Assembly: GCF_018130545.1 (NCBI RefSeq) | Contig: NZ_JAFCKF010000008.1 | Span: forward strand, 124,001 to 188,000 | Length of the DNA stretch: 64,000 bases | Source of the DNA: Bradyrhizobium tropiciagri | GTDB lineage: Bacteria; Pseudomonadota; Alphaproteobacteria; Rhizobiales; Xanthobacteraceae | Direction of reading: 5' to 3' | In this document: piece by piece, positions 33,510-41,891 of the stretch | How positions within the stretch are numbered: the stretch's first letter is position 1 | Layout of the letters: every line of letters starts with the position of its first letter | Translations under genes and position numbers: made by a program | Notes under the pieces: model-generated | Told to the model about the DNA's origin: nothing | The model's input: the letters and a program-made list of their open reading frames with translations, nothing else | The model's database searches: none

Positions 33510-33698
33510 AGGACGGCCTGAGGGCCGTCAAATTTGCTGCTTTGGCAGGCGGCCGACAGCATTCGGCCGCCACTTTGGGCTCGCATTAACTCTTCGCTCA
33601 TCCTTTTCGCCAAAATGGCAGGCTCGCGCTGCCGCGCTTGCTCGCGGCGGGACGAGCGGCGTGGTGAAATTGCGTGTTCGGTTCTCCGAGTTGGTGTC

Positions 33699-34211
33699 AT
33701 GCGTAACCTGATGATTTTCGCGGCCATCCTGATCGGGCTGGGCACCTTCATGGCCCAGATGGCCAGCAAGATGTCGCCCGCCGCCGCGACCACCACCAAG
33801 CAGACCGTCGCCCCCGCCGTCACGGTGGCGCAGGCCAGCGCCCGCACGCTCAGCATCGCGCCCGATCCGCGCGGTCATTTCGCGACCGACGGCCGGATCG
33901 ACGGCCAGCGTATCAATTTCATGGTCGACACCGGCGCCTCCGTGGTTGCCCTGAACGAGACCTCGGCCGCGCGCTTCGGCCTGCGTCCGGTGCCGGGCGA
34001 CTACACCTCGCGCGTCACCACCGCCAACGGCACCATCAAGGCCGCCCGCGCCCGTCTCGCCATGGTCGAGATCGGCGGCATCACCGTGCGCGACGTCGAC
34101 GCCCTGGTGTTGCCCGACGAGGCGCTGTCGGAAAACCTGCTCGGCCTGTCCTTCCTGTCGAAGCTGAAGCGCTTCGAATACGCCAATGGCAAATTATTGC
34201 TGGAGCAATAA
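33699..34211 (+). CDS. Retropepsin-like aspartic protease (clan AA, TIGR02281 type)
   Basis: 170 residues from the ATG at 33699. One N-terminal membrane helix (LMIFAAILIGLGTFMAQM), a Thr/Ala-rich linker, then a single aspartic-protease lobe: GRIDGQRINFMVDTGASVVALNETSAARFG with the catalytic DTGAS, and LLGLSFLSKLKRFEYANGKLLL at the end. Such one-lobe enzymes act as homodimers, as in retroviruses, and are common in Rhizobiales; substrates are unknown. Predicted to face the periplasm. Confidence 0.9.
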   Translation: MRNLMIFAAILIGLGTFMAQMASKMSPAAATTTKQTVAPAVTVAQASARTLSIAPDPRGHFATDGRIDGQRINFMVDTGASVVALNETSAARFGLRPVPGDYTSRVTTANGTIKAARARLAMVEIGGITVRDVDALVLPDEALSENLLGLSFLSKLKRFEYANGKLLLEQ

Positions 34212-34250
34212 GAGCCCATCCGCACGGGGCACCGTGCAACAAACTCGCTG

Positions 34251-34365
34251 TCGTCCCGGCGGAGGCCGGGACCCATAACCACGAATGGGTGTTGTTAGAA
34301 AACCGTCTCGCCGCGTGCCCATTGCGCCGGCTGCGGCGTATGGGTCCCGGCCTTCGCCGGGACGA
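34251..34365. repeat. MITE-like repeat family B, copy 3
   Basis: Terminal inverted repeats 34251-34276 and 34340-34365 (TCGTCCCGGCGGAGGCCGGG...), one internal change between them. Interior differs from copies 1 and 2. Length 115 bp. Confidence 0.85.
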
Positions 34366-34497
34366 CGATTAGGGATAGTCATCGCCCATTTCCGCCGTAA
34401 TTGTCGGCCACCAGCCGCAATCCAACCTTTCGCCCGGCCTGCCCATTCGCTAAAGGCTGCGGCGATGTCTTTCTGCATACGACCATAAGGCCGACCC

Positions 34498-35997
34498 ATG
34501 TTTCCCAAGCCGAAATCCGCGCTGGTCCCGAACACCTATGCCTTCGAATCCGAGCCGATGGTGAAGCCGACCGGGTTTCGCGAATACGACGCGCGCTGGC
34601 TGTTCAACAAGGAGATCAACCTGATGGGCGTGCAGGCGCTGGGCATGGGGCTCGGCGCGCTGATCGCGGAGCTCGGCGTCAAGCAGGAGATCGTCACGGG
34701 CCACGATTTCCGCGGCTATTCCGCCTCGATCAAATACGCGCTGATCTCGGGCCTGATGGCGGCCGGCTGCAAGGTGCATGACATCGGGCTGGCGGTGACG
34801 CCGATGGCCTATTTCGCGCAGTTCGATCTCGACGTGCCCTGCGTCGCGATGGTCACCGCCTCGCACAACGACAATGGCTGGACCGGCGTCAAGATGGGCG
34901 CCAACCGCCCGCTCACCTTCGGTCCCGACGAGATGACGCGACTGAAGCAGATCGTGCTCAACGCGGAGTTCAGGAATAGCGCCGGCGGTTCCTATCAGTT
35001 TCACGAGAGTTATCCGGCACGCTACATCGCCGACCTCACCAACCGGCCGAAGCTGAAGCGCAAGCTGAAGGTCGTCGCGGCCTGCGGCAACGGCACCGCG
35101 GGCGCGTTCGCGCCGCAGGTGCTGGAGGCGATCGGCTGCGAGGTGATTCCGCTCGACACCGAGCTCGATCACACCTTCCCGAAATACAATCCGAACCCGG
35201 AAGACATGGAGATGCTGCACGCGATCCGCGATGCGGTGCTGGCGCACAAGGCCGATGTCGGTCTCGGCTTCGACGGCGACGGTGACCGCTGCGGCGTGGT
35301 CGACAACACCGGCGAGGAGATCTTCGCCGATAAGGTCGGCGTGATGCTGGCGCGCGACATGTCGGCGATCAACGCCAACGCACAGTTCGTCGTCGACGTG
35401 AAGTCGACCGGGCTGTTCGTGACCGATCCGGTGTTGCAGAAGCAGAGCGCCAAGACTGTCTACTGGAAGACCGGCCATTCCTACATGAAGCGCCGCACCA
35501 ATGAGCTCGGTGCGCTCGCCGGCTTCGAGAAATCCGGCCACTTCTTCTTCAACAAGCCGTTCGGCCGCGGCTATGACGACGGCCTGGTGTCGGCGATCGC
35601 GATCTGCGAGATGCTCGACCGTGCGCCCGGCAAGTCGATGGCCGATCTGAAGGACGCACTGCCGAAGACCTGGTCGTCGCCGACCATGTCGCCGCATTGC
35701 GCCGACGAGACGAAGTACGGCGTGGTCGACGCCGTGGTGAAGCACTTCGAGGCGTTGCAGCAGAACGGCGGCAAGGTTGCGGGCCAGAACATCCGCGATC
35801 TCGTCACCGTCAACGGCGTGCGCGTCACGGTCGCGGACGGCAGCTGGGGCCTGGTGCGTGCATCCTCGAACAAGCCGGAGCTCGTGGTCGTGGTCGAGAG
35901 CCCGGTCAGCGAACAGCGCATGCGCGACATGTTCGAGGCAATGGATTCCGTGCTGCGCACCTATCCCGAGGTCGGCGAGTACAATCAGAAGATTTGA
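34498..35997 (+). CDS. Phosphomannomutase/phosphoglucomutase
   Basis: 499 residues, alpha-D-phosphohexomutase fold of four domains. GFREYDARWLFN starts domain 1; VTASHNDNGWTGVKMG carries the phospho-Ser loop (TASHN), GFDGDGDRCG the Mg-binding loop, GFEKSGHFFFN the sugar-binding loop in domain 3, and the C-terminal domain ends in RMRDMFEAMDSVLR. Interconverts mannose/glucose 6- and 1-phosphates for polysaccharide and LPS synthesis. Stands alone on its strand between two family B repeats. Confidence 0.93.
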   Translation: MFPKPKSALVPNTYAFESEPMVKPTGFREYDARWLFNKEINLMGVQALGMGLGALIAELGVKQEIVTGHDFRGYSASIKYALISGLMAAGCKVHDIGLAVTPMAYFAQFDLDVPCVAMVTASHNDNGWTGVKMGANRPLTFGPDEMTRLKQIVLNAEFRNSAGGSYQFHESYPARYIADLTNRPKLKRKLKVVAACGNGTAGAFAPQVLEAIGCEVIPLDTELDHTFPKYNPNPEDMEMLHAIRDAVLAHKADVGLGFDGDGDRCGVVDNTGEEIFADKVGVMLARDMSAINANAQFVVDVKSTGLFVTDPVLQKQSAKTVYWKTGHSYMKRRTNELGALAGFEKSGHFFFNKPFGRGYDDGLVSAIAICEMLDRAPGKSMADLKDALPKTWSSPTMSPHCADETKYGVVDAVVKHFEALQQNGGKVAGQNIRDLVTVNGVRVTVADGSWGLVRASSNKPELVVVVESPVSEQRMRDMFEAMDSVLRTYPEVGEYNQKI

Positions 35998-36058
35998 GGC
36001 GGGACCGCCGCGAGCGAACGAGTCGTCCGACATCTTGAATCCAGCGCCATCCTCATCG

Positions 36059-36177
36059 TCGTCCTGGCGAAAGCCAGGACCCATTACCCCAAATGAGTCC
36101 TGTTGTGCGGTGCCGGGGCCACGATCCCGTTCACCATCAACTATCGTGGTTATGGGTCCTGGCTTTCGCCAGGACGA
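36059..36177. repeat. MITE-like repeat family B, copy 4
   Basis: Exact 26-bp terminal inverted repeats (36059-36084, 36152-36177) starting TCGTCCTGGCGAAAGCCAGG. 119 bp long, the same length as copy 5, with related interiors (ATTACCCCAA, ATCCCGTTCAC). Confidence 0.9.
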
Positions 36178-36195
36178 CGATCGTGTGTGAGGTCG

Positions 36196-36221
36196 CTGTC
36201 ATCCCGCGCGGGCGATGACAG
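36196..36221. repeat. Short hairpin CTGTCATC/GATGACAG
   Basis: Arms CTGTCATC (36196-36203) and GATGACAG (36214-36221) with CCGCGCGG between. Similar to the end hairpin at 17361-17466. It lies between the convergent mutase and lrp genes. Confidence 0.55.
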
Positions 36222-36234
36222 TTGGGCGGGATGC

Positions 36235-36735
36235 TTACGCCGCCGGCACCGGCAGCGCGGTCACCGACTTGATCTTCTCCATCGCAAAGCGCGAGGTGAC
36301 GTTCTTCAGCGGCACGGCACTGATCAGCTTCTTGTAGAACACGTCATAGGCCTGCATGTCGGCGACCACGACGCGCAGCATGTAGTCGACGTCGCCGGCC
36401 ATCCGGTAGAACTCCATCACCTCGGGCATGGCGCTGACCGCATCGGCGAATTTGCGCAGCCAGGCTTCCGAATGGTCGGCGCTCTCGACCGAGACGAACA
36501 CCGAAATCCCGAGCCCGATCTTGTTCTGGTCGACCAGCGCCACGCGACGCAGGATCACGCCATCGGCCTCGAGCCGCTGGATCCGCTTCCAGCACGGCGT
36601 CGACGACAGCCCGACCCGGTCTCCGATCTCGGCGACGGAGAGCGAGGCATCCTCCTGCAACACGGTCAGGATCTTGCGATCGATGGCGTCGAGGCGGCGA
36701 TTATTGTCATGAAGCTGAACGGCGAGTTCGGACAT
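36235..36735 (-). CDS. Lrp/AsnC-family transcriptional regulator
   Basis: 166 residues from the ATG at 36735; in-frame starts at 36750 and 36762 fall inside the operator described next and are less likely. N-terminal helix-turn-helix: LDAIDRKILTVLQEDASLSVAEIGDRVGLSSTPCWKRIQRLEADGVI; C-terminal RAM ligand domain: VFVSVESADHSEAWLRKFADAVSAMPEVMEFYRMAGDVDYMLRVVVADM. Ligand is probably an amino acid. Preceded by the PfkB kinase gene on the same strand, 77 bp away, but with its own operator. Confidence 0.93.
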   Translation of the reverse strand: MSELAVQLHDNNRRLDAIDRKILTVLQEDASLSVAEIGDRVGLSSTPCWKRIQRLEADGVILRRVALVDQNKIGLGISVFVSVESADHSEAWLRKFADAVSAMPEVMEFYRMAGDVDYMLRVVVADMQAYDVFYKKLISAVPLKNVTSRFAMEKIKSVTALPVPAA

Positions 36736-36748
36736 AGAAGAAAGTTCC

Positions 36749-36774
36749 ATATGAAGGATCAATATCCCTCATAT
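36749..36774 (-). promoter_or_regulatory. Probable autoregulatory operator of the lrp gene
   Basis: Arms ATATGAAGGAT (36749-36759) and ATCCCTCATAT (36764-36774) are inverted repeats with one mismatch and a 4-bp spacer. The site lies 14-39 bp before the chosen start and overlaps TATATG, a possible -10 on the minus strand. AT-rich dyads of this kind are typical Lrp/AsnC targets. Confidence 0.65.
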
Positions 36775-36811
36775 AGAGAAAAATCTTCTCGCGCAAGCGG
36801 TTCCTAGCCGG

Positions 36812-37759
36812 TCAGGCTGGCCGGGCCTCGGCGTGCTCGCCCAAAAACGCTTCAACTTCAGCACGTTGCGGTGCGGCATAAGCGCCCCCGAAGCGGGTGC
36901 ATTTCAGCGCTGCGGCGGCGGACGCGAAGCGCAGCGCCTGCCGCAGCTCCTGCTTCTCGGTGATCGCCAGCGCAAACGCTCCGTGGAAGACGTCGCCGGC
37001 GCCGAGCGTGTCGACGGTGTGGACCGGGAACGCAGGGGTTTCCTCGAGCTCGCCCTGCTCATTGAGCCAGATCGTGCCCATCGGCCCGCGGGTGCCGGCC
37101 AGGAAGGAGGGGGTGAGCTTGGCGAGCTTGTGCAGCGCCTGGCCGTCATCGGTGACGTCGGCGGTCTCCTGCAGCGGCTCGCTGGAGAACACCAAATGGG
37201 AGGAGGCGGTCAGCAGCCCCTCCCGCATCGACATCGCGCGGTCGACGTCGACCACCACGGGAATGCCGCGTTTGACGGCCTCGGCGCACAGCTCGGTGCA
37301 GAACGGCGCGCAGCGGCTCTCGGTCAGGATCGCCGCGCAATCCTCCAGCAACAGGTCGGTCGGCGGCAGCTTGACCTTCCACAGCTCGGGGTCGCGGAAG
37401 GTGACGATGGTGCGCTCGCCGGTGTCGTCGATCATGATCGCCGAAATCGGGGTCACCAGATCAGGCATGTGGATGAGATGGTTGGTCTCGATACCTTCCT
37501 GGCCGAGCTTGTCGAAGATGTAGCGGCTCGAGGTCTCCCGCGAATCGCCCATCGGTCCGCAGATCGAGACGCGGCCGCCGAGCCGGACGATGCCGATCGC
37601 GGCGTTCAGCGCGTTGCCGCCGCAGATCTCCTCGAAATGGGTCGCGTTCTCCTTGGAGCCGCGGGCCGGAACGCCGACGCGGAACGTCAGGTCGCGCACC
37701 GGCAGGCCGATGCAGAGGATACGGGGCGGGATTTTCGGGGCGCCGTCTTGAAAATTCAT
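36812..37759 (-). CDS. PfkB-family sugar kinase
   Basis: 315 residues from the ATG at 37759. An ATG at 37798 lies inside a family A repeat and would add 13 unlike residues. Ribokinase fold: PRILCIGLPVRDLTFRVG, FEEICGGNALNAAIGIVRLGG (substrate GG motif), and the C-terminal signature HTVDTLGAGDVFHGAFALAI with catalytic Asp in GAGD. Phosphorylates a sugar or nucleoside; which one cannot be told. The lrp gene follows it on the same strand. Confidence 0.92.
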   Translation of the reverse strand: MNFQDGAPKIPPRILCIGLPVRDLTFRVGVPARGSKENATHFEEICGGNALNAAIGIVRLGGRVSICGPMGDSRETSSRYIFDKLGQEGIETNHLIHMPDLVTPISAIMIDDTGERTIVTFRDPELWKVKLPPTDLLLEDCAAILTESRCAPFCTELCAEAVKRGIPVVVDVDRAMSMREGLLTASSHLVFSSEPLQETADVTDDGQALHKLAKLTPSFLAGTRGPMGTIWLNEQGELEETPAFPVHTVDTLGAGDVFHGAFALAITEKQELRQALRFASAAAALKCTRFGGAYAAPQRAEVEAFLGEHAEARPA

Positions 37760-37795
37760 GCAGGGATCCGTCGCAATGGTTCCACGCGCGATCGT

Positions 37796-37867
37796 CATCG
37801 CGCCTTAGCTCATTGTTTGAGCATGATCTTTCCGGAAAACCGCTTCGCACTTTTCCGGATCATGCTC
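37796..37867 (-). repeat. Two-hairpin dispersed repeat, family A, copy 2
   Basis: Hairpin 1 arms GAGCATGATC (37819-37828) and GATCATGCTC (37858-37867) around CCGCTTCGCAC; only one arm of hairpin 2 (TCATCGCGCCTTAGC) remains at the left. Inverted relative to copy 4. It lies between the pfkB-type gene and nudC. Confidence 0.85.
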
Positions 37868-37920
37868 CAACTGGCACAAGTTGTGACCAGTCTAATCGGC
37901 AGAACGATGTCCGGTTCCCG

Positions 37921-38871
37921 CTATTGGTCCAGCGGGTTTCGGTGGTGCACCCAGCGGCCGAGCAAATGATGGGCAATCGCAAACGGATGCGGGCCGGCAA
38001 GGCCGTCGGGGTGCTGGCGCTTGAGCATCAGCGTCGCCTCGGCATGGTCGAACCAGCGCGCATCTTCCAATTCGGTGCGGTCGACCACGATGTCCTCGTT
38101 GGTCGCGCGCGCGGTGCAGCCGATCATCAGTGATGACGGGTAGGGCCAGGGCTGCGTCATGTAATAATTGACGTCGGTGCAGCGGATGCCGGACTCCTCG
38201 AAGATCTCGCGCCGGACCGCGTCCTCGATGGTCTCGGCGGCCTCGACGAAGCCGGCGAGGCAGGAATACATCCCGGGCATGAACTGCTTCTGGCGTCCGA
38301 GCAGCACCTTGTCGCCTGAAGTGACCAGCATGATCACGACCGGATCGGTGCGCGGAAAATGCTCGGCCTTGCAGCTCGGGCATTCGCGCTTCCAGCCGCC
38401 GTCCTTCATCGCCGTGCGGGTGCCGCAGTTCGGGCAGAAGCCGTGGCGCTGATGCCAGGTCACCATCGATTTCGCCATCGCGATCGCGGAGAGCTGCTCG
38501 GGCGGCACCACGCCCTGCATCGCCATGCCGCGCAATTCGGTGATCGCGACGTCGCCGCGCCCGACCAGCTTCTCGGCCGCCTGCGGCGCGATCCCCATGC
38601 CGAAGATCGGCGCCGCGTCGCGCAGGCCGAGGAAGATCGTGCCGGGATTGGCGCCGTAGCCGCGCGCCTCCTCCAGCGAGAGCAGCGCGCGGGCGCCGCC
38701 ATCCTCCTGCTTCACGACCAGCGAGTCGCGGTAGATCACATAGGCGCGGGCTTCGCGGTGGCTCTCCAGCGCGAACAGTTTCTCGTCACTGGTGCGCAGA
38801 TGCGCGGCGCGGTCGAGCACATGGGTGACGAAGGCCGGCTGGCCGAGCGGAAATGAATCGGATGCGGACAT
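37921..38871 (-). CDS. nudC: NAD(+) diphosphatase NudC
   Basis: 316 residues. Zinc ribbon HGFCPNCGTRTAMKDGGWKRECPSCKAEHFPR (four Cys), Nudix box GFVEAAETIEDAVRREIFEE-SGI with the metal Glu residues, and the NudC-specific TQPWPYPSSLM array downstream of the box. Hydrolyses NADH and removes NAD caps from RNA. HIT-family gene follows upstream on the same strand (6 bp between), so they are probably co-transcribed. The N-terminal domain is complete. Confidence 0.95.
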   Translation of the reverse strand: MSASDSFPLGQPAFVTHVLDRAAHLRTSDEKLFALESHREARAYVIYRDSLVVKQEDGGARALLSLEEARGYGANPGTIFLGLRDAAPIFGMGIAPQAAEKLVGRGDVAITELRGMAMQGVVPPEQLSAIAMAKSMVTWHQRHGFCPNCGTRTAMKDGGWKRECPSCKAEHFPRTDPVVIMLVTSGDKVLLGRQKQFMPGMYSCLAGFVEAAETIEDAVRREIFEESGIRCTDVNYYMTQPWPYPSSLMIGCTARATNEDIVVDRTELEDARWFDHAEATLMLKRQHPDGLAGPHPFAIAHHLLGRWVHHRNPLDQ

Positions 38872-38877
38872 TGAATT

Positions 38878-39297
38878 TCAACCCAACCAGATCTTGCGGC
38901 GAAGCGCGCTGATGAAATTCTGCACTTCCTCGGCGTCATGCGCCAGCGGCGGCATCACGCCCCAAACGGGACGCGGCCATGCAGCGTCGCTGGTGCGGCG
39001 TGCGATGACATGGACGTGAAGCTGCGGGACGAGGTTGCCGAGCGCTGCGACATTGAGCTTGTCGCATTTGGTGACCTCTTTCAGGGCCCGCGAGACGCGG
39101 GTGATCTCGGTCATCAGCTGCGCCTGCTCGACCTCGTCGAGGTCGATGATCTCGACCGCGCCGTCGCGCCGCGGCACCAGCAAGAGCCAGGGATAATGCG
39201 CATCCTTGATGACGAGCACCTTGCACAGCGGCAGGTCGCCGATGTCGATGGTGTCTTTGTTGAGCTGCGAATGCAGCGACCAATTGGAGGCGGGCAT
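38878..39297 (-). CDS. HIT-family (histidine triad) hydrolase
   Basis: 139 residues from the ATG at 39297; the frame further upstream overlaps the SRP RNA gene. HIT fold: LCKVLVIKDAHYPWLLLVPRRDGAVEI, then LGNLVPQLHVHVIARRTSDAAWP with the triad HVHVIAR (His-x-His). The usual third His is replaced by the IAR end, as in several Rhizobiales members. Likely acts on a nucleotide conjugate. Six bp separate it from nudC, also a nucleotide-hydrolase gene. Confidence 0.88.
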   Translation of the reverse strand: MPASNWSLHSQLNKDTIDIGDLPLCKVLVIKDAHYPWLLLVPRRDGAVEIIDLDEVEQAQLMTEITRVSRALKEVTKCDKLNVAALGNLVPQLHVHVIARRTSDAAWPRPVWGVMPPLAHDAEEVQNFISALRRKIWLG

Positions 39298-39407
39298 GAG
39301 GGGCAAATAATGCCTTTCCGTGTTCCCAGACAAGCCCCACAAAGCCAGCCCTACAAAGCCGGTCAGGCCGCTTGCTTTCCGGCGGTTTTGGCCCCAAATA
39401 GGGACCG

Positions 39408-39507
39408 GGAGATTGGCGGTGGACGAGCCACTCGCCAACCGGGTCAGGTCCGGAAGGAAGCAGCCCTAACGAGGTCCGGATCGGGTCGCTCGTCAGTCTC
39501 CTACCTG
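39408..39507 (+). ncRNA. ffs: Signal recognition particle RNA (4.5S, small bacterial type)
   Basis: Contains the invariant core GGTCAGGTCCGGAAGGAAGC (39442-39461) followed by AGCCCTAACGAGG, the Ffh-binding hairpin with GGAA tetraloop. The outer stem pairs GGAGATTG (39408-39415 area) with CAGTCTCC (39494-39501), and GACGAGC with GCTCGTC nearer the tip. TTTTT (39508-39512) follows as terminator. The RNA joins Ffh to target membrane proteins. Location just before dnaX is a known neighbourhood. Ends are accurate to a few bases. Confidence 0.95.
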
Positions 39508-39613
39508 TTTTTCCGAGCGAATCGCGCTGGAATGGCGGTCTCCGCGCCCGGCGCTCGATTTCGGCTCCTATCCGCACGCCGGCTGAAGAGACACCCAAGT
39601 TGCGGATCGACGC

Positions 39614-41452
39614 ATGAATGACGCTGGCGACCCCTCCCAACCGTCCGACGGCGCAAACCAGAGCGGTTTCGATCTCGGTACAGCGCCCGATGCCGCCAAG
39701 CCGTACCGCGTCCTCGCCCGCAAATACCGCCCCTCCAGCTTCGAGGATCTGATCGGCCAGGAGGCCATGGTCCGCACCGTCTCGAACGCGTTCGAGACCG
39801 GGCGGATTCCGCAGGCCTGGATCCTCACCGGCGTCCGCGGGGTCGGCAAGACCACCACCGCCCGCATCCTCGCCCGCGCCCTGAACTACGCCAAGCCGGA
39901 CGGCTCGGTGAAGGGGCCGACCATCCACATGCCCGACCTCGGCGTGCACTGCCAGGCGATCATGGAAAGCCGGCACATGGACGTGCTGGAGATGGATGCC
40001 GCCTCGCACACCGGCGTCGACGACGTCCGCCAGATCAATGACAGCGTGCGCTATGCGCCGGCGAGCGCGCGCTACAAGGTCTACATCATCGACGAAGTCC
40101 ACATGCTGTCGACGGCGGCGTTCAACGCCTTCCTGAAGACGCTGGAGGAGCCGCCGGAGCACGCCAAGTTCGTGTTCGCCACCACCGAGATCCGCAAGGT
40201 GCCGATCACGGTGCTGTCGCGCTGCCAGCGCTTCGACCTGCGCCGCGTCGAGGCCGACGTGCTGATGAAGCATCTCGGCAACATCGCGACCAAGGAAGGC
40301 GTCGAGGTCGAGCCCGAGGCGCTCGGCATCATCGCGCGCGCGGCCGAGGGGTCGGTGCGCGATTCGCTGTCGCTGTTCGACCAGGCGATCGCGCACGCCG
40401 CCGGCAATGTGAAGGCCGACGCGGTCAGGCAGATGCTCGGCCTCGCCGACCGCACCCGCGTGATCGACCTGTTCGATTCGCTGGCGCGCGGCGATCTCGC
40501 CAGCGCCTTCACCGAATTCCGTGCGCAGTACGATGTCGGCGCCGATCCGGTCGTGGTGCTGTCCGACCTCGCCGAGTTCGTCAATTTCGTTACCCGCGTG
40601 AAAGCCATCCCGGCGACCGCAGACAATGTCGCGTTCGGCGAGACCGAGCGCGTGCGCGCGCGTGAGTTCGCCGCAAAACTGTCGATGCGGGTGCTATCGC
40701 GGATGTGGCAGATGCTGCTCAAGGGCATCGCCGAGGTGCAGACCGCGACGCGCCCGGCCGCCGCCGCCGAGATGGTGCTGGTGCGGATCGCCTATGTCGC
40801 CGACCTGCCGACGCCGGATGAAGCGATCCGGATGATGATCGAGAACGGCGGCGGCGCCGCGCCCGCGACATCAGGCTCCGCCGCATCGTCCCCGTCACGC
40901 GGCGCACCGGCCTCGGCGATGTCAGCCATGCCGTCGTCGGCGCCGGTACGCGCACCGCAGGGTGCGCCGCGCGCCGATCTTGCCGCGCGCCCGCAGATGG
41001 CGGCACCGGCCGGCAATGCCGCGCCGGCGCTGCGGATCACGAGCTTCCCGCAGCTGATCGCGCTCGCCGGCGAAAAGCGCGACATCATGACCAAGAGCGC
41101 GCTGGAGGCCGATGTGCGGCTGGTGCGCATCGAAGACGGTCAGCTCGAGATCGCAATGGAGCCGAAGGCGCAGCGCGCGCTCATCACCGACCTGCCGCGC
41201 AAGCTCGAACTGTGGACCGGGCGGCGCTGGACCGTGATCATCTCCAACGAGGCCGGCCAGCCAACGGTGCGCTCGCAGAACGAATTGGCGCGCAGCGAGC
41301 ATCAGCGCACTGCGGAAGCCGATCCGCGCGTGCAGGAGGTGCTGGCGCGCTTCCCCGGCACCAAGGTGATCGAGGTCCGCCGCCTTGCCGCCGAGGTTCC
41401 GGTTGCGACCGGCGAGGACCCGATTGAAACTTCCGACAGCGACGACGATTGA
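39614..41452 (+). CDS. dnaX: DNA polymerase III subunits gamma/tau
   Basis: 612 residues. AAA+ clamp loader: YRVLARKYRPSSFEDLIGQE, Walker A GVRGVGKT at 73-80, DEVHMLS (Walker B) and the sensor segment FATTEIRKVP. Domain III and a Pro/Ala-rich tail (~400-480) precede the tau-like C-terminal part that binds DnaE. The usual four-Cys zinc cluster is mostly gone: only GVHC remains in the loop after ARALNYAKPDGS. No slippery A-run for a gamma frameshift was seen, so only tau may be made. Followed by ybaB and recR. Confidence 0.95.
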   Translation: MNDAGDPSQPSDGANQSGFDLGTAPDAAKPYRVLARKYRPSSFEDLIGQEAMVRTVSNAFETGRIPQAWILTGVRGVGKTTTARILARALNYAKPDGSVKGPTIHMPDLGVHCQAIMESRHMDVLEMDAASHTGVDDVRQINDSVRYAPASARYKVYIIDEVHMLSTAAFNAFLKTLEEPPEHAKFVFATTEIRKVPITVLSRCQRFDLRRVEADVLMKHLGNIATKEGVEVEPEALGIIARAAEGSVRDSLSLFDQAIAHAAGNVKADAVRQMLGLADRTRVIDLFDSLARGDLASAFTEFRAQYDVGADPVVVLSDLAEFVNFVTRVKAIPATADNVAFGETERVRAREFAAKLSMRVLSRMWQMLLKGIAEVQTATRPAAAAEMVLVRIAYVADLPTPDEAIRMMIENGGGAAPATSGSAASSPSRGAPASAMSAMPSSAPVRAPQGAPRADLAARPQMAAPAGNAAPALRITSFPQLIALAGEKRDIMTKSALEADVRLVRIEDGQLEIAMEPKAQRALITDLPRKLELWTGRRWTVIISNEAGQPTVRSQNELARSEHQRTAEADPRVQEVLARFPGTKVIEVRRLAAEVPVATGEDPIETSDSDDD

Positions 41453-41473
41453 TCCGGTTATAGGAACGCACGC

Positions 41474-41794
41474 ATGGCTGATTTTCTCGGCATGATGAAG
41501 CAGGCAGCGCAGCTGCAATCCAAGATGCAGGAGATGCAGGAGCAGCTCGGCAATGTCGAGGTCGAAGGCATTTCCGGCGGCGGCCTGGTCGCGGTGCGCA
41601 TGACCGCGAAGATGGAAGTGAAGGGCATCAAGATCGATCCGTCGCTGATGAAGCCGGAGGAGCGCGAGGTGCTCGAGGATTTGCTGGTCACCGCGCATGG
41701 CGATGCTCGCCGCAAGGCCGAGGCGGCGATGCAGGAGAAGATGATGGCACTGACCGGCGGGCTCGGCCTGCCGCCGGGATTTGGTCCGACCTAG
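41474..41794 (+). CDS. YbaB/EbfC nucleoid-associated protein
   Basis: 106 residues. Begins [21 protein letters not shown], a long helix with the family pattern, then [32 protein letters not shown] and a C-terminal helix ending in [14 protein letters not shown]. Binds DNA as a dimer; the gene is almost always found between dnaX and recR, as here (21 bp after dnaX). Exact role in replication/recombination is unsettled. Confidence 0.93.
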   Translation: MADFLGMMKQAAQLQSKMQEMQEQLGNVEVEGISGGGLVAVRMTAKMEVKGIKIDPSLMKPEEREVLEDLLVTAHGDARRKAEAAMQEKMMALTGGLGLPPGFGPT

Positions 41795-41810
41795 AGCTCG
41801 GCGAGATCAA

Positions 41811-41890
41811 GATGAATCATCGTGCTTTGGTTCTTTGTTTGAGCATGCTTTCTTCGGAAAACCGCATCGCACTTTTCCGGATCATGCTCT
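41811..41890 (-). repeat. Two-hairpin dispersed repeat, family A, copy 3
   Basis: Hairpin arms GAGCATG (41841-41847) and CATGCTC (41883-41889) around CCGCATCGCAC; the second hairpin has decayed to GATGAATCATCG. It fills the gap between ybaB and recR, so these two genes are split by it, and its right edge is 2 bp before the recR ATG. Confidence 0.85.
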
Positions 41891-41891
41891 A

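Noticed and set aside
34450-36084. Minus-strand open frame (544 codons)
   Set aside because: Antisense shadow of the phosphohexomutase gene; its tail also runs into a repeat.
40700-41100. Programmed frameshift in dnaX
   Set aside because: No A/T-rich slippery heptamer with a following hairpin was found near the domain III end.
41781-41891. N-terminal extension of RecR
   Set aside because: Encoded by the family A repeat; RecR family proteins start at the helix-hairpin-helix as in the 41892 start.
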